NCBI GenBank assembly: GCA_964584325.1
Contig: CAZOZP010000009.1
Span: 1 to 64,000 of the forward strand
Origin: CAZOZP01 sp964584325
Lineage (GTDB): Bacteria; Bacteroidota; Ignavibacteria; Ignavibacteriales; Melioribacteraceae
DNA length: 64,000 nt
Direction: 5' to 3'
Shown: piece by piece, positions 43,851-52,092 of the stretch
Layout: every line of letters begins with the position of its first letter
Numbering within the stretch: the stretch's first letter is position 1
Position numbers and translations under genes: made by a program
The notes under the pieces: model-generated
Databases searched by the model: none
Seen by the model: only the letters and a program-made list of their open reading frames with translations
Told to the model about the DNA's origin: nothing

Positions 43851-45320
43851 ATGGAAGATAAACTGCTATTTGCCGGACTAACATTTGACGATATTCTCTT
43901 AGTGCCTGCCAAATCGGAAGTGCTCCCGAGAGAAACTGACATTACCGCATTACTTACAACTGATATAAGACTGAACATACCCTTCTTGTCAGCCGCAATG
44001 GATACAGTTACTGAATCTGATATGGCTATAGCTATGGCCGCACAAGGCGGTATTGGAATAATTCATAAAAATATGAGTGTAGAACTTCAGGCTGAAGAAG
44101 TTGATAAAGTAAAAAGATCCGAAAGCGGAATGATAAATAAACCAATTACTCTTACAGCCGATAAAACTGTAGGAGATGCTCTTAAGCTTATGAATAAATT
44201 CAAAATATCCGGAATTCCGATAGTAGATGAACACTGCAGACTTATAGGAATTCTAACAAACAGAGATTTAAGGTTTGAGCCGAACCAAAGTCTTCTTGTT
44301 AAAGATATTATGACAACTTCAAATCTAATTACAGCACCTATCGGAACAACTCTTGACCAAGCTGAAGTAATTCTACAGAAGCACAGAATTGAGAAGCTTC
44401 CTGTTGTTGATGGTAATTACATACTTAAAGGGTTAATAACATTCAAGGATATTTCCAAGAAGAAAAAATTTCCTAATGCATGCAAAGATGAATACGGAAG
44501 ACTGAGAGTAGGTGCAGGTGTAGGGGTTACATCAGATACAATGGAAAGAGTAACAGCCCTTGTTGAGGCGCAGGCTGATGTTATTGTAGTTGATACTGCT
44601 CACGGACATTCAGCCGGTGTGCTGCAGACAGTTAAGGCAATCAGAAAAAAATTCAAAGACATTCAGCTTATTGCCGGCAATATAGTAACAGGAGAAGCCG
44701 CGTTGGATTTAGTTAACTGCGGTGTAAATGCCGTTAAAGTCGGAATTGGTGCCGGTTCAATATGTACTACTCGTGTAATAGCAGGAGTTGGAATGCCGCA
44801 AGTAAGTGCTGTTTATGAGGTATTTAAAGCACTTAAAAACAAGGGAATTCCGATTATTGCCGACGGAGGTATCAAACAGACAGGAGATGTTCCTAAAGCA
44901 ATTGCCGCAGGCGCAGATACAGTCATGATTGGCGGTATGTTTGCCGGTGTTGATGAAACTCCGGGTGAAAAAGTTCTTTTTGAAGGAAGAAGCTTTAAAG
45001 TTTACAGAGGAATGGGTTCGTTGGGAGCGATGCAAAAAGGAAGTAAAGACAGGTATTTTCAGGATGCAGAGGATGATATCAAAAAACTCGTGCCGGAAGG
45101 CGTTGAAGGCAGAGTACCTTATAAAGGACACCTTTCAGATACAATATATCAGTTTATCGGCGGGCTTAGAGCAGCTATGGGATATTGCGGTGTAAAGACA
45201 ATTGAAGAATTAAAGAATAATGCAAGATTTGTTAAAATATCATCGGCGGGATTAAGAGAAAGTCATCCTCATGATGTAATAATTACTAAGGAATCACCCA
45301 ATTATCAATCAAAAAATTAA
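43851..45320 (+). CDS. guaB: IMP dehydrogenase
   Basis: This enzyme oxidises IMP to XMP, the committed step to GMP. Its 489 residues form a TIM barrel with two CBS domains inserted (about 95-205). Catalytic features are GAGSICTTR with the active Cys, ADGGIKQTGD, and the flap region YRGMGSLGAM. The 86 bp before it hold GCCGATTT at 43826 without a matching upstream box. It is followed 20 bp later by a glycosyltransferase. Confidence 0.98.
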   Translation: MEDKLLFAGLTFDDILLVPAKSEVLPRETDITALLTTDIRLNIPFLSAAMDTVTESDMAIAMAAQGGIGIIHKNMSVELQAEEVDKVKRSESGMINKPITLTADKTVGDALKLMNKFKISGIPIVDEHCRLIGILTNRDLRFEPNQSLLVKDIMTTSNLITAPIGTTLDQAEVILQKHRIEKLPVVDGNYILKGLITFKDISKKKKFPNACKDEYGRLRVGAGVGVTSDTMERVTALVEAQADVIVVDTAHGHSAGVLQTVKAIRKKFKDIQLIAGNIVTGEAALDLVNCGVNAVKVGIGAGSICTTRVIAGVGMPQVSAVYEVFKALKNKGIPIIADGGIKQTGDVPKAIAAGADTVMIGGMFAGVDETPGEKVLFEGRSFKVYRGMGSLGAMQKGSKDRYFQDAEDDIKKLVPEGVEGRVPYKGHLSDTIYQFIGGLRAAMGYCGVKTIEELKNNARFVKISSAGLRESHPHDVIITKESPNYQSKN

Positions 45321-45340
45321 ATCTTTGATCCGGTGTCTTA

Positions 45341-46618
45341 ATGTTTAAGATTTTAATTATTGCTTATTATTTCCCTCCCATGGGATTAAGCGGTGTGCAG
45401 CGTACGCTTAAGTTTGCCAAGTACCTGAGTAAAAACAAGTGGAAAACCACAGTTATAACCAGCGGTACAACGGCTTATTATGCTCATGATATGAGTCTGC
45501 TGAAAGAAGCGGTGGATTCTGATATTGAAATTATCCGTACCAAGTCTTTGGATCCGAATTCAATAATGAAGGGACTCGGAACAGTATCAATGCCGAAAGA
45601 ATCACTTCGGAAAATTATGAGTAAAATCAGTAAAACTGTATTTATTCCGGATAATAAAATCAACTGGGCAAATCAGGCTTATCTTAAAGCAAAGGAATTA
45701 CTGACTAAAGAGAGCTATGATGTTTTGTACGTTTCGATTCCTCCGTTTTCTGCGTTTTCGTCGGTAGCGAAGCTAAAAAAAGAATTCGGAATACCGCTTG
45801 TGGTGGATTACCGTGATCTTTGGTACGGTAATCATTTCGCCTATTATCCTACACCTTATCATAAGCTAAAGAATAAGCAGCTTGAAGATGCGGCATTAAG
45901 ATGTGCCGATAAAATAATAGCAGTTAACAGGAAAATAAAAGAGAAACTGTTGACTACATATAAATTTCTGACATTTGAAGATGTTACTATTATACCGCAC
46001 GGATACGATGCGGAAGATTTCAGCAAAGCAGTAGTAATTCCCCGGATGAATGAAAAAATTAAAATAACATATTCCGGAATATTTTATGAGAATATTACTC
46101 CAAAATACATGCTGAAGGCTTTAAAGAAACTATCGGTAGAAAGGCCTGATATAGCCTCAACTTTCGAATTTAATTTTATAGGTCATTTCAGAAAGGAAAA
46201 CCATAAACTTGTTCAGAAACTTAAACTTCAGGAATATATTAAAGAATTCGGATATCTGGACCATGAGGATGCCGTATCCCATCTTGTTTCGAGCGATATT
46301 CTTTGGGTTATGCTGGGAAACGGCAGTAATATGGATACTGTTACACCCGGGAAAATGTTGGAATACATTGGAGCAGGGAAACCTATTCTTGCCACTGTAC
46401 CGGAAGGTGCAACCAAGAGTATTTGCGAAGAATACGGAGCCTCTTACATAGTACCTCCTGACGATATCGAAAAGTTAAAGAACACACTTATCAATATTTA
46501 TGAAGATTTTAAGAAGAAAATTCTTCCTGTACCAAAAGAAGAAATTGTTAAAAGATACGACAGAGAGTATTTGACTGAACTTCTTATTAAGGAACTTCAA
46601 TTTTTAATCAAAGACTAA
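45341..46618 (+). CDS. GT4-like glycosyltransferase
   Basis: This GT-B glycosyltransferase of 425 residues builds a surface polysaccharide or glycan. The N-terminal domain opens with ILIIAYYFPPMGLSGVQR, the C-terminal Rossmann half contains FNFIGHF and the donor-site stretch VTPGKMLEYIGAGKPILA with an acidic residue typical of the family. No other glycan genes are nearby, so substrate and pathway stay open. It lies between guaB and purD, spaced 20 and 8 bp. Confidence 0.9.
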   Translation: MFKILIIAYYFPPMGLSGVQRTLKFAKYLSKNKWKTTVITSGTTAYYAHDMSLLKEAVDSDIEIIRTKSLDPNSIMKGLGTVSMPKESLRKIMSKISKTVFIPDNKINWANQAYLKAKELLTKESYDVLYVSIPPFSAFSSVAKLKKEFGIPLVVDYRDLWYGNHFAYYPTPYHKLKNKQLEDAALRCADKIIAVNRKIKEKLLTTYKFLTFEDVTIIPHGYDAEDFSKAVVIPRMNEKIKITYSGIFYENITPKYMLKALKKLSVERPDIASTFEFNFIGHFRKENHKLVQKLKLQEYIKEFGYLDHEDAVSHLVSSDILWVMLGNGSNMDTVTPGKMLEYIGAGKPILATVPEGATKSICEEYGASYIVPPDDIEKLKNTLINIYEDFKKKILPVPKEEIVKRYDREYLTELLIKELQFLIKD

Positions 46619-46626
46619 GGAAAACC

Positions 46627-47913
46627 ATGAATGCAGCAGTAATCGGCTCGGGAGGAAGGGAACATGCAATTTCTCTTTCATTAGCTTCCGCTCCTTCGCT
46701 CGATAAATTATATATAATTCCCGGGAATCCGGGTACTGAAGAAATTGGAATTAACTCAGATATTCCGGTAAAACCCGGGAATGAACTTTTAGCATTCCTT
46801 CGTGAAAAACAAGTTGAACTTGTTATAATTGGTCCTGAGCAGCCTTTGGTTGACGGACTGGCCGATTTTCTGATTTCCGCTGGAATTTATGTGTTCGGAC
46901 CAAAAGCCGCAGCGGCAAGAATTGAAGGCGACAAAGCTTTTTCAAAAGAGTTGATGAAAAAATACAATGTTCCAACTGCTGCTTTCGAAGTTTTCAGTAA
47001 AGAACAGAAAAATGAAGCTTTAGAATATATCAGCAAATCATCTTTGCCGATAGTAATTAAGGCCAACGGGCTTGCGGCAGGAAAAGGAGTTTTAATATGC
47101 CTTACCCCGGAAGAGGCATTCGAGGCAATTGAAGAATGCTTTACAAATAAAACATTCGGTTCAGCAGGGGACACAGTTGTTATTGAAGAATTTATGGAAG
47201 GCGAAGAAGCTTCAGTTTTTGCAATTACCGACGGTACAGATTTCATTTGTCTGCCCTCTGCACAAGATCATAAAAGAGTATTCGACAACGATTCAGGCAA
47301 AAATACAGGAGGGATGGGAGCATATTCGCCGGCCCCGGTTGTTACTCAATCCGTCTTGAAAGAAACAGAAGAAAAAATAATAATACCTATACTAAAAGCT
47401 ATGAGGGAAGAGGGGCATCCTTTTACCGGGTGTCTTTATTGCGGACTAATGATTACGGCACAAGGTCCGAAAGTAGTTGAATTTAACTGCAGATTCGGCG
47501 ACCCCGAAACCCAGGTTGTTTTACCTCTGATGAAAGGCGATATGCTTAAACTTTTTTATTCTGCAGCTGCAGGAAAAATCGATAAAGATGCGGTCGCATA
47601 TTCAGGAGGTTCTGCCGTATGTGTTGTTGCCGCATCAGGTGGGTATCCGGGTGAATTCAAAAAAGGTTATGAAATAACCGGACTTTCAGAAAAACTGCCC
47701 CTGGGCGGAATAATTTATCATTCAGGCACAAAAAAAGACGATAATAAAATAGTTACAAACGGCGGCAGAGTGCTTGGGATTACAGCAATAACCGAAGATA
47801 ACAACATCCCCGGATGCAAAGAGAAAGCCTATAATATACTTAAAAAGATATCTTTTGCAGATATGCATTTTAGAAGAGATATCTCTGATAAAGCTCTTAA
47901 ATATTTGGAGTAA
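46627..47913 (+). CDS. purD: Phosphoribosylamine--glycine ligase
   Basis: GAR synthetase performs the second step of purine synthesis, directly after PurF. It has 428 residues in the ATP-grasp fold, with GSGGREHA at the N-terminus, IGPEQPLVDG, the ATP-grasp segments KANGLAAGKGV and EEFMEGEEAS, and NCRFGDPETQ. It is the third purine gene in the window after purF and purC; all are in separate transcripts. Confidence 0.97.
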   Translation: MNAAVIGSGGREHAISLSLASAPSLDKLYIIPGNPGTEEIGINSDIPVKPGNELLAFLREKQVELVIIGPEQPLVDGLADFLISAGIYVFGPKAAAARIEGDKAFSKELMKKYNVPTAAFEVFSKEQKNEALEYISKSSLPIVIKANGLAAGKGVLICLTPEEAFEAIEECFTNKTFGSAGDTVVIEEFMEGEEASVFAITDGTDFICLPSAQDHKRVFDNDSGKNTGGMGAYSPAPVVTQSVLKETEEKIIIPILKAMREEGHPFTGCLYCGLMITAQGPKVVEFNCRFGDPETQVVLPLMKGDMLKLFYSAAAGKIDKDAVAYSGGSAVCVVAASGGYPGEFKKGYEITGLSEKLPLGGIIYHSGTKKDDNKIVTNGGRVLGITAITEDNNIPGCKEKAYNILKKISFADMHFRRDISDKALKYLE

Positions 47914-47916
47914 CAA

Positions 47917-49104
47917 ATGCTTGAACCAAAAGTATTTTATAGGAAACTCGATTTCCTTCTTTCAAGGATAGGAGAAGGGAAGACAGGGAAAGAGTTTCTG
48001 TTTGATATAGTAAAAGAGCTTGAAAACACATTCGGAAACGATCTGCATATATGCAACGGCAGGCTTTATGAAGAGTCTGAAGATGAATACATACTTATCT
48101 CAAAAGTTCCCAAAAACCTTAGATATAAAAAGAAACTAAGTAAAAGTTCTCCTGCGGTAAAAGTGCTTATAAAGAATAAAAGTTACATATATGATGATCC
48201 GCAATTCTCTATCGATGAAACTCTAAACAATATTAAAGATTATACAATACCCGCAGCAATTACTTTCAGAGGTCCTGAATATAGGTACATTTTAATTTAT
48301 GAATTGAAGAGCGGTTGGGAAAGAGAAGCAATTTCTTTTTGTCTTAATGCTTTCAATTCAGCGTTAAATTACAAACTATTCTCAGAGGCAGTTAAAAGCG
48401 AATTTCAGCAGGCAGCTAATATTCAGAAGAGCCTTCTTCCTCAGGCAAGTCCGGAGTTCGCCGGATTTGAAATCTTCGGGAAATCAAAACCCGCAGAACT
48501 TGTAGGAGGAGATATTTATGACTATTTCTTTTTTGAAAATGAATTGGGAGTTTGCATAGGCGATGCCAGCGGTCACGGATTACCCGCAGCGCTGCTTGTA
48601 CGTGATCTTGTTACCGGACTAAGAATGGGACTGGAAAACCATACAGAGATTACACACACACTCAGGAAATTAAACAGTGTGATTTTCAGAAGCGTTTATT
48701 CAACAAGATTTATTTCCCTGATATATATAAAGATAGAGAAAAACGGTAACCTTTCATTTGTAAATGCCGGACATCCTCCGGGCATTCTCTTAAGCGGAGA
48801 TACAATTAAGGAACTTCAACCCAACGCTTTGATATTTGGTGCTCTCCCGGAAATTGAACTCAGGAAAGATTATGTCTATATGCATCCCGGCGATATTCTT
48901 TTACTCTATACTGACGGGATTATCGAGAGAATAAATTCAGACGGAGAAGAATACGGTAAAGAAAGACTAAAAGAAGCAATAAAACTTAACCGTGATAAGT
49001 CTGCAAAGGAGCTTTCAAAGGCATTATTTGCATCAACCGACACTTTCGGAGAAGGGAGCACATGGAAAGATGATGCTTCGCTTGTAATAATTAAAAGATC
49101 GTGA
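47917..49104 (+). CDS. GAF-like plus SpoIIE/PP2C-type phosphatase (RsbU-like)
   Basis: This serine phosphatase has 395 residues. The N-terminal half (about 10-160) looks like a GAF sensory domain. A linker helix (EFQQAANIQKSLLPQ) follows, then the PPM/SpoIIE catalytic domain (about 185-395) with metal-binding GGDIYD, GDASGHG, NAGHPPG, LYTDGI and a final DDASLV. Such proteins usually dephosphorylate anti-sigma-factor antagonists, but no STAS or HATPase switch partner is nearby. It begins 3 bp after purD. Confidence 0.92.
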   Translation: MLEPKVFYRKLDFLLSRIGEGKTGKEFLFDIVKELENTFGNDLHICNGRLYEESEDEYILISKVPKNLRYKKKLSKSSPAVKVLIKNKSYIYDDPQFSIDETLNNIKDYTIPAAITFRGPEYRYILIYELKSGWEREAISFCLNAFNSALNYKLFSEAVKSEFQQAANIQKSLLPQASPEFAGFEIFGKSKPAELVGGDIYDYFFFENELGVCIGDASGHGLPAALLVRDLVTGLRMGLENHTEITHTLRKLNSVIFRSVYSTRFISLIYIKIEKNGNLSFVNAGHPPGILLSGDTIKELQPNALIFGALPEIELRKDYVYMHPGDILLLYTDGIIERINSDGEEYGKERLKEAIKLNRDKSAKELSKALFASTDTFGEGSTWKDDASLVIIKRS

Positions 49105-49240
49105 ATATTTTCCCAATAAAAATACTATTAAGTAAAATTATTTATTGACTTTTTTTACCCAAATAGTTAGACTACTGCAGTTGTTTTTTAAAATATTGCA
49201 TTATTGATAATTAAATAAAATACTTTGGAGGTACCCTCTT

Positions 49241-49933
49241 ATGTTAGTCACAACAGTACTTGGTAAAACAGCTATGATTCTTGCACAAGCACAGGAAATG
49301 AGCACATTAACTTATTTGCAGCAGAAATTCGTAGAAGGCGGCGGTTTTATGTGGCCTATTCTTATATGCCTTATAGTAGGGCTTGGTTTCTGTATTTACA
49401 AAACATATCAGTTGATTCAGTCAACAACAAACACAAAGAAATTTATTGTTGATGTTAAAAACGCCCTTAACAGAGGCGGCCTCGAAGAAGCAAAAAGATT
49501 ATGCGAAAACACAAAAGGTCCTGTAGCATCTGTATTTCATGCCGGTCTTTTAAGAGCAGAAGAAGGTATTGAAGCTGCCGAAAAAGCTATTATGACATAT
49601 GGCGCTATTGAAATGGGCTTCCTTGAAAGGGGTATGATTTACATTTCAACTTTTATTACAATTGCACCGATGCTTGGTTTTACCGGTACAGTACAAGGTA
49701 TGATTGTGTCATTCGACGCTATTAAAGAAGCTGCTCAGATGTCGCCGGGTGTAGTTGCAGGCGGTATATCAGTAGCTCTTTTAACAACACTTTTTGGTCT
49801 TGTTGTTGCTATTACACTTCAGTTTTTCTATAATTTCTTCATTGCCAGAATCGATAAAATTGTTGCAGATATGGAAGAAAGCTCAATTGAATTGATTGAT
49901 ACACTATATGAAATTGGCAGTTCAGAAGAATAA
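49241..49933 (+). CDS. exbB: MotA/TolQ/ExbB proton channel family protein
   Basis: This inner-membrane proton-channel subunit has 230 residues and three main hydrophobic segments (about 36-58, 135-160 and 175-200). The conserved TM2-3 region includes APMLGFTGTVQGMI and GGISVALLTTLFGL. With two ExbD-like genes downstream it forms a motor that uses proton-motive force for TonB- or Tol-type work at the outer membrane. No TonB or TolA gene follows. GGAGG precedes the ATG at 49241. Confidence 0.93.
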   Translation: MLVTTVLGKTAMILAQAQEMSTLTYLQQKFVEGGGFMWPILICLIVGLGFCIYKTYQLIQSTTNTKKFIVDVKNALNRGGLEEAKRLCENTKGPVASVFHAGLLRAEEGIEAAEKAIMTYGAIEMGFLERGMIYISTFITIAPMLGFTGTVQGMIVSFDAIKEAAQMSPGVVAGGISVALLTTLFGLVVAITLQFFYNFFIARIDKIVADMEESSIELIDTLYEIGSSEE

Positions 49934-49956
49934 TACTAAAAATTGAAGAGATAAAA

Positions 49957-50490
49957 ATGATTAACTTAAAGAAAAAGAAAATTCCCGATGCAGATATACC
50001 TGCAGGTCCAATGGCGGATATTTCTTTCCTTCTGCTACTGTTCTTTCTTGTCTCATCAAATATAGATGTTGATACAGGTATCGGTCTGACCCTCCCGGAA
50101 TATGTAGAAGGTCCTCAGAAAACCACTAAAATAAATCCGGAAAGAATGGCTTCTCTAAATATAAATCAAAATGGAGATGTTCTTTTAGGCGGGCAAGTAA
50201 TAGCGATACCACAGATCAAGAAGAATTTGAAAGAAAGAATTGCTCAAAAGATAGATTTAGAAGCAAACAAGAAATTGATTGTTTCCGTTAAGACAGATAG
50301 GAAAACTAATTATAATCTGTATATTCAAACACTTGACCAGGTTAAAGGTGCATTTTTCGAAGTACGCGAAGAATATGCCTTAGGCAAATGGGGTAAAAAA
50401 GTGATTGATCTCGGTGCAGTTGAAAATGATGAACTGAAAGAAAAAATACCGATTATTATTTCAATAGCTGAACCGGAAACCATAAAATAG
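49957..50490 (+). CDS. exbD: ExbD/TolR-family protein (first copy)
   Basis: This biopolymer-transport protein of 177 residues has a short cytosolic N-terminus, one membrane helix (about 22-40) containing the functional Asp in MADISFLLLLFFLV, and a periplasmic domain. It starts 23 bp after exbB. The C-terminal region is longer than in the second copy. Confidence 0.92.
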   Translation: MINLKKKKIPDADIPAGPMADISFLLLLFFLVSSNIDVDTGIGLTLPEYVEGPQKTTKINPERMASLNINQNGDVLLGGQVIAIPQIKKNLKERIAQKIDLEANKKLIVSVKTDRKTNYNLYIQTLDQVKGAFFEVREEYALGKWGKKVIDLGAVENDELKEKIPIIISIAEPETIK

Positions 50491-50506
50491 TAAATGAGGA
50501 ACAAAA

Positions 50507-50938
50507 ATGAGATTTGAAAAGAAGCGGTCAACCACAAAACAAGAGATCCCAACGGCATCATTACCTGATATCGTGTTTATGCTTCTTCTTTTCTTCCTTG
50601 TTACCTCAACACTAAGAGAGCATGAAGTTCTGGTGCAGTTTAGCCTTCCGGAAGCTGAAGCTATCGAAAAAATAGAAAACAAAAGGCTTGTTTCTTATGT
50701 TTGGGTAGGAAAAGCAGGCGGTAAAGCTGAACGTATTCAAGTAGAAGATAACATAGTTACTGATATGACCGAGTTTGCTGATGTTATGTATCAGAGACGT
50801 GTGAAAATACCAAATCTTATTGTTTCTATGCGTGTTGATAAGAATTCAAGCATGGGAATCGTAACCGATCTCCAGCAGGAATTAAGGAAGATTGATGCAA
50901 GACGTCTTAACTACTCTACTTTGTTAAAAGTTGATTAG
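50507..50938 (+). CDS. ExbD/TolR-family protein (second copy)
   Basis: This protein of 143 residues has one membrane helix (about 18-36), with the proton-carrying Asp in LPDIVFMLLLFFLV, followed by a periplasmic domain. Two different ExbD proteins per ExbB is a common set in Bacteroidota. A terminator 21 bp behind the stop codon closes the unit. Confidence 0.92.
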   Translation: MRFEKKRSTTKQEIPTASLPDIVFMLLLFFLVTSTLREHEVLVQFSLPEAEAIEKIENKRLVSYVWVGKAGGKAERIQVEDNIVTDMTEFADVMYQRRVKIPNLIVSMRVDKNSSMGIVTDLQQELRKIDARRLNYSTLLKVD

Positions 50939-50958
50939 ATTATTATAATATTATTATG

Positions 50959-50987
50959 AAAGGCGGGTTTTACCTGCCTTTTTTTTT
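50959..50987 (+). terminator. Terminator of the exb operon
   Basis: AAGGCGGGT pairs with ACCTGCCTT (9 bp, one G-U) around a 3-base loop, followed by seven more T residues. An in-frame ATG at 50956 precedes this hairpin but is clearly not the start of the next gene. Confidence 0.9.
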
Positions 50988-50997
50988 AGGAGTTTTT

Positions 50998-51444
50998 ATG
51001 GCACTTAAAGACATAATTAATGAAGAACTGAAAGCCGCAATGAAATCGGGCGATAAAGTGAAACTTGAAACTATCCGCTCTATACGCGCATTAATATTAG
51101 AATATGAAAAAAGTGGTAAGAAAGGGGATATGACTCCCGAAGACGAACTTCAGTTGCTTACCGGAGCCGCAAAGAAAAGGAAAGAGTCTATTGAACAATT
51201 CCGCAACGCCGGAAGAGAAGAATTAGCTTTGAAAGAAGAAGCTGAATTAAGTATTATACAATCATTTTTACCAAAGCAGGCAAATGATAATGAAATACTT
51301 TCCATAATAAAGAGAATTGCCGGTGAAATTGGAGCTGCAGAAAAAGCACATTTCCCGAAACTTATGCCTTTGGTTATTAAAGAATTGAAGGGACAAGCTG
51401 ATGGACAGAAAATTAAAGAGCTGGTTGAAACATTCCTGAGTTAA
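50998..51444 (+). CDS. GatB/YqeY domain protein
   Basis: This small helical protein of 148 residues is related to the C-terminal tRNA-binding part of the GatB amidotransferase subunit. Typical segments are LKDIINEELKAAMKSGDK at the start and LTGAAKKRKESIEQF in the middle. The true ATG is at 50998, with AGGAG (50988-50992) in front and the exb terminator just before that. Its cellular role is not established; binding to tRNA or to an amidotransferase is an inference. Confidence 0.93.
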   Translation: MALKDIINEELKAAMKSGDKVKLETIRSIRALILEYEKSGKKGDMTPEDELQLLTGAAKKRKESIEQFRNAGREELALKEEAELSIIQSFLPKQANDNEILSIIKRIAGEIGAAEKAHFPKLMPLVIKELKGQADGQKIKELVETFLS

Positions 51445-51447
51445 GCA

Positions 51448-52092
51448 TTGAATTATATTGATTTTATATTGATTTGTCTTGTAGCTGTTGGTTTTCTGCT
51501 TGGATATAAAGACGGTATGGTTCGAAAACTTATCGGACTTGCGGGACTATTTTTTGCTATCATCCTTACCTATAAATTCAGTGGCGCACTGGGAAAAATA
51601 CTTGAGCCTGTTTTTAGCGGCGAACTTTATATTGCCGAAATTGTTGGAGGCTTTATTATTTTTCTCTCAACTATTCTCCTTGTCTCTATTATTAAGAGAA
51701 TTGTTCATCCAATTGATAAAGTAAATAAATTTGTTAATCAACTCTTGGGAGGGATTTCAGGCGCAATCCAAATTATTTTCTTTGCCTCTGCTTTTATCCT
51801 TTTATTAAATCTTTTTAGTTTCCCTTCAGAAAAGGATAAAAAGAACTCTTTCATGTACGGTTTTACTGAGAATCTGATTCCCTCAGTCTTGAACTTGTTC
51901 CTCGACGAAGGTAAATCGTTCAACGATCTCTTTATTGATTATATAGAAAGCCGTACCCCTAAGCATGTTGTTTCTGATTCAACCGATACTTTGGCTCAAC
52001 CGGATTCTCTTGGGAAATCTGATACTTTAAAGATTGAAGATGTCAAATTAGAGAAAGACACTTTAATTAAGAAATCAAAGAAAAAGAAATGA
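51448..52092 (+). CDS. CvpA-family membrane protein
   Basis: This inner-membrane protein of 214 residues has four hydrophobic segments (about 3-20, 25-45, 62-82 and 100-120) and the CvpA pattern DFILICLVAVGFLLGYKDG. A long charged, Lys/Asp-rich cytosolic tail ends it. The start is TTG at 51448. CvpA relatives often lie beside mutS2, as here (4-bp overlap). The molecular function is not settled. Confidence 0.88.
   Translation: MNYIDFILICLVAVGFLLGYKDGMVRKLIGLAGLFFAIILTYKFSGALGKILEPVFSGELYIAEIVGGFIIFLSTILLVSIIKRIVHPIDKVNKFVNQLLGGISGAIQIIFFASAFILLLNLFSFPSEKDKKNSFMYGFTENLIPSVLNLFLDEGKSFNDLFIDYIESRTPKHVVSDSTDTLAQPDSLGKSDTLKIEDVKLEKDTLIKKSKKKK

Noticed and set aside
49145..49173. Sigma-70-type promoter (TTGACT, 17 bp, TAGACT) before exbB
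   Set aside because: The -10 half matches only 4 of 6 bases, and this lineage seems to use a different promoter type.
50956..50997. Upstream start for the YqeY-like gene
   Set aside because: The added codons form the terminator of the exb operon; the ATG at 50998 has its own Shine-Dalgarno.
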